Below, piece by piece: positions 1 through 6,430 of a stretch of DNA of 14,418 nucleotides. Under the pieces are notes generated by a model that saw nothing but the letters and a program-made list of their open reading frames with translations, ran no database searches and was not told the DNA's origin. Within the stretch, counting starts at the first letter, position 1. Each line of letters starts with the position of its first letter. Source of the stretch: an uncultured Actinomycetes bacterium (GTDB taxonomy: Bacteria; Actinomycetota; Actinomycetes; S36-B12; UBA5976); contig CAIYGJ010000234.1 in the NCBI GenBank assembly GCA_903925705.1, positions 1-14,418 on the forward strand, read 5' to 3'. The position numbers were made by a program, and so were the translations under genes.

Positions 1-295
1 CTACATTCCTGGCGAAGATGGACAGATAACCGGACTCTCAAAGATCGCTCGGTTAGTTGATATGTATTCTCGACGTCCACAAGTTCAGGAACGTCTAACA
101 ACACAAATTGCGGATGCGATGACTGACATCTTGGGCGCACGCGGTGTGATCGTAGTTATTGAATGTGAACACCTGTGCATGTCTATGCGTGGAATTCGCA
201 AACCTGGATCAACGACACTAACTTCAGTTGTCCGTGGTCAACTACGCGATCCTTCGACACGTGTTGAAGCGATGTCACTAATTAACGGAAAGTAA
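1..295 (+). CDS. folE: GTP cyclohydrolase I, C-terminal half (5' end outside window)
   Basis: First enzyme of tetrahydrofolate synthesis; it converts GTP to 7,8-dihydroneopterin triphosphate in the cytoplasm. The frame is open from base 2, giving about 97 C-terminal residues of a protein that is usually around 190-200 long. It begins YIPGEDGQITGLSKIARLVD, the typical family core, followed by ARRPQVQERLT-like text (here SRRPQVQERLT). Further on, ECEHLCMSMRGI holds the cysteine that matches the third zinc ligand of the family, and the TTLTSVVRG signature follows. The first two zinc ligands lie upstream of the window. The ATG at 62 is internal and not a start. The stop at 293-295 is 6 bases before folP, so the two genes are almost certainly cotranscribed. 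Confidence 0.96.
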   Translation, partial: YIPGEDGQITGLSKIARLVDMYSRRPQVQERLTTQIADAMTDILGARGVIVVIECEHLCMSMRGIRKPGSTTLTSVVRGQLRDPSTRVEAMSLINGK

Positions 296-301
296 TTTTC
301 C

Positions 302-1153
302 ATGTTGCATCCAAGCGGCCTTCCGGAAAATCTGCGTAACCTCGATCGCACGCTTGTTATGGGTGTATTAAATGTGACGCCAGATTCCTTTAGTGATGGT
401 GGCCGCTTCCATGATTCAAAGATTGCAACGAACCACGCACTACAAATGATTAAAGACGGCGCCGACATCATTGACATCGGCGGGGAATCAACTCGACCTG
501 GTTCCGACCGGATTTCAGTGCAAGAAGAACTGGATCGAGTTCTACCAGTAATTTCGGCACTTGTTGATACTGGAGTTGCAATCAGCATTGACACCATGCG
601 CGCGGATGTAGCACGCGCAGCTATTGATGCTGGTGCTTGCATGATCAACGATGTCAGCGGTGGCAAGTCAGATCCCGAAATGTTGGGTTACGTTGCGAGC
701 TTGAATGTGCCATTTATTTTGATGCACTGGCGTGGGCCGTCAAACATTATGAATACTCTTACCGACTATGAAGATGTTGTCGCTGACGTGACAGATGAAA
801 TTAGCAAGCAAGTTGACGTTGCTGTGGCTGCTGGAATTGCTCGCGAACGAATTGCGATTGACCCAGGCATTGGATTTGCTAAAACTGTGGATCAGAACTG
901 GCCAATCTTGAAACACCTAGATGTGCTTGAAGGTTTAGGTCTGCCAATTTTGATGGGAGCCTCACGTAAGAAATTTCTGGGTGAACTACTGGCCGCAGAT
1001 GGCGTAGCCCGGGATTCAGATAATCGCGAAAGCGCGACAACTGCGATCTCAACACTTATGGCAGCTCGCGGACTCTGGGCCGTTCGAGTTCATGATGTTA
1101 AACCTTCCCGTGATGCAATTGCGGTAGTAGATCGGATTGCGAAAACACCATGA
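302..1153 (+). CDS. folP: Dihydropteroate synthase
   Basis: Condenses 6-hydroxymethyl-7,8-dihydropterin pyrophosphate with p-aminobenzoate to make 7,8-dihydropteroate; it is the sulfonamide target. The 283-residue protein has the expected TIM-barrel signatures in order: MGVLNVTPDSFSDGG at residues 20-34, DIGGESTRPGS at 58-68, ISIDT, INDVSGG, MHWRG, DPGIGFAKT, LMGASRKKF and RVHDV near the end. All pterin- and sulfonamide-site loops look intact. GGAAAG lies about 10 bases before the ATG, across the end of folE. The last four bases, ATGA, are shared with folB, which suggests translational coupling. Confidence 0.97.
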   Translation: MLHPSGLPENLRNLDRTLVMGVLNVTPDSFSDGGRFHDSKIATNHALQMIKDGADIIDIGGESTRPGSDRISVQEELDRVLPVISALVDTGVAISIDTMRADVARAAIDAGACMINDVSGGKSDPEMLGYVASLNVPFILMHWRGPSNIMNTLTDYEDVVADVTDEISKQVDVAVAAGIARERIAIDPGIGFAKTVDQNWPILKHLDVLEGLGLPILMGASRKKFLGELLAADGVARDSDNRESATTAISTLMAARGLWAVRVHDVKPSRDAIAVVDRIAKTP

Positions 1154-1506
1154 CTGAAAAGATTTTTCTAAGAGGTGTCTCCGGTACGGGTTATCACGGA
1201 GTTTTTGAGCAAGAAAAACGTGAAGGCCAAATATTTGTTGTTGATATTGAAGTTACTTCTGATTTCTCTGCGGCAGTTAAATCAGATGATGTTCGCGACA
1301 CCGTTAACTACGCCGAGCTTGCCAACATTGCACATGCCGCTATTACCGGTGAACCGTTCGATCTAATTGAAAAGTTGGCAGATGTAATTGCCCACGATTG
1401 TTTAGATATTTCCGGTGTCACTTCAGTTACTGTGACTGTACATAAACCAAACGCTCCAATTGAAGTTCCGTTTGAAAGCGTCTCTGTGTCTCGGACACTT
1501 CCATAA
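1150..1506 (+). CDS. folB: Dihydroneopterin aldolase
   Basis: Cleaves 7,8-dihydroneopterin to 6-hydroxymethyl-7,8-dihydropterin and glycolaldehyde, two steps before the FolP reaction. The 118-residue length is normal for the family. GYHGVFEQEKREGQ near the N-terminus carries the conserved Tyr/His and Glu of the family. VNYAELANI and the region FDLIEKLADVIA follow, then VTVHKPNAP near the C-terminus with the expected catalytic Lys. The start overlaps folP by ATGA, and the TAA stop shares one base with the folK ATG (TAATG). The gene sits in the usual actinobacterial order folE-folP-folB-folK. Confidence 0.96.
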   Translation: MTEKIFLRGVSGTGYHGVFEQEKREGQIFVVDIEVTSDFSAAVKSDDVRDTVNYAELANIAHAAITGEPFDLIEKLADVIAHDCLDISGVTSVTVTVHKPNAPIEVPFESVSVSRTLP

Positions 1507-2006
1507 TGAAAGCCACGATCAGTCTGGGTTCAAATCTTGGTGACCGGTTTCAATATCTGCAGAATGCCTTGGATTCAATTAACGGAATAACTGGCACGCA
1601 GGTTCACTCGGTATCACCAGTGTTTGAGACAGATCCTGTTGGCGGACCGGAACAAGGGCAGTATTTAAATGCCGTTGCTGTCGTGAAAACAATTTTGTCG
1701 CCTGAGCAGTTTTTAGCAGCGACTCAACAAATTGAACTAGAGCAAAATCGGGAGCGTAACGAACATTGGGGACCGAGAACTTTGGACATTGACCTCTTGG
1801 CAATGGACAGGGAAGTTCGATCCACGCCTGAATTACAACTCCCACATCCACGAGCACATGAACGAGCATTTGTGTTACTGCCTTGGTCCCTGCTCGACCC
1901 AGATTTTGTAGTTCCGGGTAAGGCCTCGGTTGCCAACTTGCTTGCAAACTTAGATGTTAGAGGTATTCGATTTCGCAATGACTTAGAACTGGTGGCTCAC
2001 CCGTAA
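1506..2006 (+). CDS. folK: 2-amino-4-hydroxy-6-hydroxymethyldihydropteridine diphosphokinase
   Basis: Transfers pyrophosphate from ATP to 6-hydroxymethyl-7,8-dihydropterin, making the FolP substrate. The 166-residue protein opens with SLGSNLGDR. SPVFETDPVGG and YLNAVAVV follow, then the signature RNEHWGPRTLDIDLL with the two magnesium-binding aspartates, and LPHPRAHERAFVLLPW. All key positions are present. Start and stop each overlap a neighbour by one base (TAATG at 1504-1508 and at 2004-2008), so translation is probably coupled through folB, folK and the DUF3180 gene. Confidence 0.96.
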   Translation: MKATISLGSNLGDRFQYLQNALDSINGITGTQVHSVSPVFETDPVGGPEQGQYLNAVAVVKTILSPEQFLAATQQIELEQNRERNEHWGPRTLDIDLLAMDREVRSTPELQLPHPRAHERAFVLLPWSLLDPDFVVPGKASVANLLANLDVRGIRFRNDLELVAHP

Positions 2007-2485
2007 TGAAGCAGACAAAATTCAGTACTCTTGCCGTGCTTGCAATTCTCGCCGCTGCAGTTGGCTGGTCATTTGCGCAACTTTGGCCGACATTCTTTGG
2101 ACAAGGTATGCCGGTATCAACTGGCTCGGCAATTGCCATGATTTTAGTTTTCATAACCCTATTGATTTGGACTCTGATGACAAGGGCACGACTAAAGCCG
2201 GGTGCAACCCTGAATCGCCTCCATCCCATTGTTGCGGCACGGACGGCTGCGTTAGCCATGTCTGCATCGCGCGTAGGTTCATTAGCTTGTGGTTTTTATG
2301 TTGGCGTATTGCTAGCAAACGTTGCAGCAGACTATTCAAGCGCGGCTGCGGATCGGATTCAAATATCTGCAGTTACCGCAATTGCAAGTTTGCTAACAGC
2401 GATAGTTGCAGTTTGGCTCGAACGAATCTGTCAGATAAAGGAACCACCAGCTGAAGGCAACTCCCGTGATAGCAGCATTGCTTAA
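2006..2485 (+). CDS. DUF3180 family membrane protein
   Basis: A 159-residue integral membrane protein of unknown function, of the type that follows folK in many Actinobacteria. Four hydrophobic segments can be seen, at roughly residues 6-26, 38-58, 85-108 and 117-140. Basic residues after segment 2 (TRARLKPG) suggest that this loop is cytoplasmic. The segment VWLERICQIKEPP near the C-terminus matches the ending I associate with the family. The family call rests on this motif, the length and the position after folK. No catalytic motif is visible, and the link to folate synthesis is positional only. It is the last gene of the folate operon; the next gene begins after a 161-base gap with its own promoter-like sequence. 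Confidence 0.85.
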   Translation: MKQTKFSTLAVLAILAAAVGWSFAQLWPTFFGQGMPVSTGSAIAMILVFITLLIWTLMTRARLKPGATLNRLHPIVAARTAALAMSASRVGSLACGFYVGVLLANVAADYSSAAADRIQISAVTAIASLLTAIVAVWLERICQIKEPPAEGNSRDSSIA

Positions 2486-2571
2486 GTGAACTTTTGACAA
2501 ACAAATTTTAGTGACAATGTTTATTCCCTGAATTGAAAGGGGATGCAGGTTCAGCAAGCTTTCGACAATAA

Positions 2572-2599
2572 TTGCATGGCTCAAATGCTGACTTACAAT
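2572..2599 (+). promoter_or_regulatory. Candidate promoter for the first redox cassette
   Basis: TACAAT at 2594-2599 matches the -10 consensus at five of six positions. A poor -35 (TTGCAT, 2572-2577) lies 16 bases upstream. Transcription would start near 2606, leaving about 40 bases of leader with a GGAG ribosome site at 2635-2638, 8 bases before the ATG at 2647. A second -35-like TTGACA at 2493-2498 has no convincing -10 at normal spacing. Confidence 0.4.
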
Positions 2600-2646
2600 A
2601 TTTAGAAGTAAGTTTTTCTTGCATTTATCAACTTGGAGTTCTGGGC

Positions 2647-3198
2647 ATGAAAATGCGCATCAAACCTGCACTGGGAAGTCGTCTTTTAGCGACGGGTTTG
2701 AGCATTTGCGCTTTCGCTGCAGCGGTCTCTGGATTCATTCAAGAATCCCAAGCGATCAGTCCAGAGCAGAGCATGAAACTGTCTGGGACAAACTCTCCCT
2801 TATCTCCAGAAGTTCTGTATACGCAGAATCCGATTCCCGAGGTGGACCCTTCATCGATTCCTACTGCTATTCCGTTACCCTCCGCAAGCAAAGTTCCGAC
2901 TGCAAAACCTACAAAGACTTCAAATCCAGAAGCAAGTGCATCATCTCCTAATGCAATTCGGACGCCAAGTTCGCAAGCTATGAATTCTGCGGCACCGTCG
3001 ATTAATCCCTCACCTAGTTCAGTGGAAGGTGTAGCACCGGCTATCCCAGCATTACCTGTGTCACCAGAAGTCGACCAATCTGTGCCCCAAGAAACAACAG
3101 TTGTTTATACCTGCATGTCACCAGGAGGAAATACGCGAGAGCCAAGCGATTCGCTAGGTTGTCCAGGCAGATGGGGATTCGTCCTCACCCAGGTTTAG
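2647..3198 (+). CDS. Secreted Pro/Ser/Thr-rich protein with C-terminal CX15C module
   Basis: I do not recognise a named family. The 183-residue protein has an N-terminal signal or anchor (basic MKMRIKP, then hydrophobic to about residue 30). A long low-complexity linker rich in P, S, T and A follows (about 40-150), with a compact C-terminal module in the last 34 residues. That module reads VVYTCMSPGG, with cysteines at 156 and 172, and ends GFVLTQV. The protein encoded at 6431 has the same architecture, the same CX15C spacing and a similar N-terminal PAxGSR stretch. I chose the ATG at 2647 because GGAG lies 8 bases upstream and the signal peptide begins there; an upstream in-frame TTG at 2572 would add an unlikely leader. 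It ends 2 bases before a haem membrane protein, so the two probably work together outside the membrane. Confidence 0.8.
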   Translation: MKMRIKPALGSRLLATGLSICAFAAAVSGFIQESQAISPEQSMKLSGTNSPLSPEVLYTQNPIPEVDPSSIPTAIPLPSASKVPTAKPTKTSNPEASASSPNAIRTPSSQAMNSAAPSINPSPSSVEGVAPAIPALPVSPEVDQSVPQETTVVYTCMSPGGNTREPSDSLGCPGRWGFVLTQV

Positions 3199-3200
3199 CC

Positions 3201-3770
3201 ATGGAATTGCAAATAGATACCCCTGCTATCTGGTGGTTTGTCAGTCGCGCAAGTGGGATTGTTGCTTGGAGCCTGCTAGTTGTTGCGGTGATAGTCGGAG
3301 TGTTACTTGCAACTCGAGTCTTAAAGCCAAACGACAATCCAGGCTGGCTATTTCATTTTCATAGTTGGTTATCCGGCTTAGCATTTGTTTTTGCAGTTAC
3401 CCATATCACGGCCTTGATGTTAGATACCTTCGTTACATTTACATTCCTAGATATTGCTGTCCCATTTCACTCCGACTATGTAAAAAATCCATCACTAGGA
3501 CGCATCCCAATTGCATTTGGAGTGATGTCGCTCTACATACTTTTTGCGGTTCAGCTGACATCCCTGTTTAGACAGAGAATGACAACCAAATCCTGGAAAG
3601 CTGTTCATTATTCGAGCTATCTGCTTGTACTTTTAGTTTCTGCTCACGCGGGATGGACTGGTACTGACGTAACTTCTTGGATATATAGAACGACCGGGAT
3701 CATCTTGATCCTGCTGACTATTGTTGCCATCATCATCAGATTGACGGTTACTAGAACCAAGAAGAGTTAA
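3201..3770 (+). CDS. Stand-alone ferric-reductase-type transmembrane haem protein
   Basis: A 189-residue membrane protein resembling the ferric reductase-like transmembrane domain, which moves electrons across the membrane through two b-type haems. Five hydrophobic helices are visible (about 17-37, 55-74, 100-123, 133-152 and 160-182). The basic loops place the N-terminus outside and the C-terminus inside. Candidate haem ligands are H54 and H68 in helix 2, and H136 and H149 in helix 4, giving one inner and one outer pair. It has no flavin or ferredoxin domain, so it needs a separate electron donor. It aligns without gaps to residues 3-178 of the fusion encoded at 7841, about 55% identical by hand count. 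I chose the ATG at 3201 because MELQIDTPAIWW aligns with the start of that paralogue. Start and stop codons of adjacent genes are 2 bases apart, suggesting coupling. Confidence 0.86.
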   Translation: MELQIDTPAIWWFVSRASGIVAWSLLVVAVIVGVLLATRVLKPNDNPGWLFHFHSWLSGLAFVFAVTHITALMLDTFVTFTFLDIAVPFHSDYVKNPSLGRIPIAFGVMSLYILFAVQLTSLFRQRMTTKSWKAVHYSSYLLVLLVSAHAGWTGTDVTSWIYRTTGIILILLTIVAIIIRLTVTRTKKS

Positions 3771-3819
3771 ACGCTTCCATTGCGGTCAAACTTTAATGAC
3801 CATAGGGATTGCGGTGTTG

Positions 3820-5205
3820 TTAAGCAGTAGGGAAGTAGGCATCCGCGCTTAAGCCATGAGGACTTAAGTTAACGAGCTCGGCTCGCCCGCCGCTTGCAGT
3901 AGCCAAGCGATCAACAATTGCCAAGCCCAAGCCTGAGCCATGAGTGTCGCTTTTAGCCCGCCAAAACCGATTGAATGCCTTGGCAAGATCGGCTTCAGGA
4001 ATTCCATGACCTTCATCGATTACTGAGATCTTGGTGAATTTAGGGTCTGCAGTTACTTCTAATGTGATGGTGGAATTGGCGGGGACATTTCCTAAAGCGT
4101 TATCGATGTAGTTATCGATTACTTGTTCCAAAGCGCCAGGAATTGCAAGAATTGTTGCCGTCTCAGGAATCTTGAGTTCAAGCGAGACATTTTGCTCACT
4201 GGCAAGAGCTTCCCAGTTATCGAATCGCTCTCTTGCGATCTGTGACGCATCACAATTAACTCGAGCAATTTGGTCTACATTTTCAGATCGGCTTAAAACT
4301 AGAAGACCCTCGACTAATCTTTGCAGTCGGTCTGCTTCAACGATCGCCGCTTCAATTCTCTCGGCAGCACCTGCAGGATCTGTCGACAACATTTCGGTAG
4401 CGCGCTCTAATCGAAGCTGTAATGCAGTTAATGGAGTTCTCAGTTGATGAGAGGCATCGCCGGCAAATGCCTTTTGTTGTGAAATCAATTTGCCGAGTTG
4501 ATCAGCCATTGCGTTGAAACTTCGAGCTAAAGAGCGAATCTCGGGTGCTCCACCATTTACCTCAGCCCGAACTTTGTAATTACCTTTGGTGAATTCCTCG
4601 GTGACATTCTTAAGGTTTGATAACCTTCGCGTAATTCCAAAAGCAAGTAAAAGTGCAACGAGAACAGATACCAATAGCGTTATTCCTGCAACTGAGCCAA
4701 TCCCACGAAGTCTTTCATTGACTGCGCTATCAACTACAGAAGCTGGAAAGGTCAGCCTTACCGCTCCGAGTGTCTGAGATCCATTAAGGATCGGAACTGC
4801 AACATAGAGCAACTCTTGATTAGCAGTACTTGAAAATCTGCGACCACTAGATACCGAACCGGCAAGTGCTTCTGCGATTTCAGGGCGAGTCAGGAAAGAG
4901 GTGCCTATTGTGTCAAGTGAGCCGGAGTCTGCGATTGCAACACCAAATACATCTACTACGAGAACTCGAGCACCACTTTGTGCACCATACTCAGTAATTG
5001 CATTTTGAACATAGGTAATTCCCACTGAACTGCTAGTTTCAATTGCTTCTTTTGCACGACCTGAAATAACAAAACTATCTCGCTCTAGAGCAGTTGTGAT
5101 TCTTTCGGTTTCGACGATTCGTAAATACTGAATCAGTGGAACATCTTGTACGGCCAACACAACAATCGTTAGTGAAAGTAGCGCTGCAACTAGTCTCCAT
5201 TTCAC
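3820..5205 (-). CDS. HAMP-domain sensor histidine kinase
   Basis: Membrane sensor of a two-component system. The 461-residue protein has a first membrane segment at about 4-20 and an extracytoplasmic sensor region at about 25-168. A second segment follows at 172-192, then a HAMP linker and the dimerisation domain with the phospho-accepting His253 in ASHQLRTPLT. The ATPase domain contains an N-box (DNYIDNA, around 364-370), DEGHGIP (397-403) and the GSGLGL lid (423-428). All catalytic motifs look intact. Its ATG overlaps the stop of the response regulator gene by four bases. The sensor region has no obvious metal-binding cluster, so the stimulus cannot be read from sequence. Lying between the two redox cassettes, it probably controls one or both. 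Confidence 0.94.
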   Translation of the reverse strand: MKWRLVAALLSLTIVVLAVQDVPLIQYLRIVETERITTALERDSFVISGRAKEAIETSSSVGITYVQNAITEYGAQSGARVLVVDVFGVAIADSGSLDTIGTSFLTRPEIAEALAGSVSSGRRFSSTANQELLYVAVPILNGSQTLGAVRLTFPASVVDSAVNERLRGIGSVAGITLLVSVLVALLLAFGITRRLSNLKNVTEEFTKGNYKVRAEVNGGAPEIRSLARSFNAMADQLGKLISQQKAFAGDASHQLRTPLTALQLRLERATEMLSTDPAGAAERIEAAIVEADRLQRLVEGLLVLSRSENVDQIARVNCDASQIARERFDNWEALASEQNVSLELKIPETATILAIPGALEQVIDNYIDNALGNVPANSTITLEVTADPKFTKISVIDEGHGIPEADLAKAFNRFWRAKSDTHGSGLGLAIVDRLATASGGRAELVNLSPHGLSADAYFPTA

Positions 5206-5879
5206 GAGTCGGGAACTCCCAACCTGAACCCAACGCCGCGAACCGCTTCAACCCATTCTTGATTGCCAAGTTTTTTGCGTAAAGCGGCAACGTGAGCATC
5301 AACCGTCTTAGTTGTGCCATACCAATTGGTATCCCAAACTTCGCTCATAATGTCATTGCGTCGATACACCGCCCCAGGATCTGTAGCTAGGTAGGCGAGG
5401 AGATCAAACTCCTTCGGCGTTAGGTATACATCTTGTCCGTTTACAAAAACTTTTTGTGTGCGGCGATCAATACTTAAAGGTCCAATTTCCTGAGTTGCAG
5501 TCTGCGGCGTGGCATCAGTGGTGCCGGCGCGTCGAGCAACGGCGCGAATTCGAGCTACGAGTTCGCGCATACCAAAGGGCTTAACCATGTAGTCGTCAGC
5601 GCCAAATTCTAAAGCCAAGACACGATCTATTTCGTCACTGCGTGCCGACAAGACAATAACTGGTGTTGTTGATTTTTCCCGAACCGATCGACAAACATCC
5701 TGGCCATCCATGTCGGGTAGCCCCAGATCAAGAAGTATTAAATCAAAATTTTCGGACAAGGCCTTAGAGACCGCATCTTTGCCATTGGAAACATGCGCGA
5801 CTTCCATGCTGGCATTAACTAATCCATCGATGACTCCGGCGGCCACAGACGGGTCATCTTCAACCAACAAAATACGCAT
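5202..5879 (-). CDS. OmpR-family response regulator
   Basis: DNA-binding partner of the kinase encoded next to it. Length is 225 residues. The receiver domain (about 1-115) has the acidic pair D8/D9, the phosphorylation site D51 in LILLDLGLPDMDG, S78 as the switch residue and K100 in VKPF. The C-terminal winged helix (about 128-220) contains LTPKEFDLLAYLA, TVDAHVAALRKKLG and VRGVGFRL, all typical of OmpR/PhoB regulators. It is divergent from the gene at 5991, with 111 bases between start codons. Regulators of this type commonly bind direct repeats with one-turn spacing, and such a repeat lies at 5927-5944. Control of its own operon and of the 5991 operon is the simplest reading. Confidence 0.95.
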   Translation of the reverse strand: MRILLVEDDPSVAAGVIDGLVNASMEVAHVSNGKDAVSKALSENFDLILLDLGLPDMDGQDVCRSVREKSTTPVIVLSARSDEIDRVLALEFGADDYMVKPFGMRELVARIRAVARRAGTTDATPQTATQEIGPLSIDRRTQKVFVNGQDVYLTPKEFDLLAYLATDPGAVYRRNDIMSEVWDTNWYGTTKTVDAHVAALRKKLGNQEWVEAVRGVGFRLGVPDS

Positions 5880-5926
5880 AATGTCTATTTTCTCTGGTTT
5901 TTTGAGTAATACTTACCGCTACGACA

Positions 5927-5944
5927 TTCTTGGCTACTTCTTGG
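5927..5944 (+). repeat. 11-bp-period direct repeat, candidate regulator operator
   Basis: TTCTTGG at 5927-5933 is repeated exactly at 5938-5944 with CTAC between, giving a start-to-start distance of 11 bases. It lies in the middle of the divergent region, 47 bases from the response regulator start and 46 from the gene at 5991. Tandem 7-bp direct repeats one helical turn apart are the usual target layout of OmpR/PhoB-type dimers. Assignment to the neighbouring regulator is inference. Confidence 0.5.
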
Positions 5945-5978
5945 ATAAAGCCCGACTAAAACTAGGGATTACGAAGGT

Positions 5979-5984
5979 TAGTTT
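5979..5984 (+). promoter_or_regulatory. Candidate -10 element, leaderless start of the 5991 operon
   Basis: TAGTTT fits the actinobacterial -10 pattern TANNNT and ends exactly 6 bases before the ATG at 5991, so transcription would begin at or next to the start codon. No good -35 is seen 16-18 bases upstream, as expected for an activator-dependent promoter. On this model the TTCTTGG repeats would lie at about -64 to -47. Confidence 0.42.
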
Positions 5985-5990
5985 GAAGAC

Positions 5991-6428
5991 ATGAAAACAA
6001 AGTTTGGTACCGCACTAGCCCTAACTGCCGTTCTATTAACAGGTACGGCAGCTGCCGCCATCAACACTCAAGCGCTAAATAGTCCAACTGGATCAACTCT
6101 TGGAACCGCTTCTACGACCTTGCTACCGGTTAACCAAGCAGCAGTGATAACACCTGCGCAACCTCAAACCACACCAGTTGCCCCAAGTCAGAACCAAGCT
6201 ACAGGCGCACCAGCGCCCCAGCAGGGTTCGAGTTCGGCACCAGTAGTTACAACACCGACACCAAATCAGTCAGTAGTAACAACACCGGCACCAACTCAGT
6301 CAGTAGCTACTTCGACAACAGCCCCAAGTAAGCCTTCCATTACCTTCGGTAATCCAAATCCATCAAATGGTGGAGATGACGAAGATGATGACGACGAAGG
6401 TCAAGACAATGATGGAGATGATGATTAA
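5991..6428 (+). CDS. Secreted low-complexity protein with acidic C-terminal tail
   Basis: No family recognised. The 145-residue protein has a clear signal peptide (MKTKF, then a hydrophobic stretch ending TAAAA around residue 23). A Thr/Pro/Gln/Ser/Ala-rich linker follows, containing two tandem 10-residue units (VVTTPTPNQS, VVTTPAPTQS). The last 19 residues (127-145) include 13 Asp or Glu. It has no cysteine. Such a tail could hold cations near the cell surface, but that is a guess. It is the first gene of the operon that continues with the CX15C protein, the flavin transferase and the haem-flavin reductase fusion, starting 2 bases before the next gene. The ATG is supported by the signal peptide. 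The tail and linker are compositionally biased, so similarity searches will say little. Confidence 0.74.
   Translation: MKTKFGTALALTAVLLTGTAAAAINTQALNSPTGSTLGTASTTLLPVNQAAVITPAQPQTTPVAPSQNQATGAPAPQQGSSSAPVVTTPTPNQSVVTTPAPTQSVATSTTAPSKPSITFGNPNPSNGGDDEDDDDEGQDNDGDDD
6241..6310 (+). repeat. 30-bp tandem repeat inside the acidic-tail gene
   Basis: Bases 6241-6270 and 6271-6300 are near-identical 30-base units starting CAGTAGT and ending CTCAGT or ATCAGT, with a third partial copy (CAGTAGCTAC) at 6301-6310. They encode the repeated 10-residue Thr/Pro linker units in frame. Copy number may vary between strains. Confidence 0.8.
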
Positions 6429-6430
6429 TT

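Noticed and set aside
238..666. Long open frames antisense to folP, folK and other genes, and in other frames of the A/P/T-rich genes (for example 6621-6902).
   Set aside because: They lie wholly within well-identified genes and show no family motif; the Gln/Leu/His-rich frame at 6621 is a shift of the Ala/Pro/Thr linker.
2534..2563. GAAAG...CTTTC inverted repeat after the folate operon.
   Set aside because: Five pairs with a 20-base loop and no T-run; too weak to call a terminator.
2572..2646. TTG-initiated extension of the secreted protein at 2647.
   Set aside because: It would put 25 mixed residues before a normal signal peptide, and the GGAG site is placed for the ATG at 2647.
3784..3801. 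Inverted repeat GGTCA...TGACC between the convergent ends at 3770 and 3820, a possible terminator.
   Set aside because: Only a 5-bp stem with an 8-base AT-rich loop and no T-run on either side.
6241..6310. Tandem repeats as a possible CRISPR array or mobile element.
   Set aside because: The units are contiguous without spacers and in frame inside a coding linker; no transposase, integrase or cas gene is in the window.
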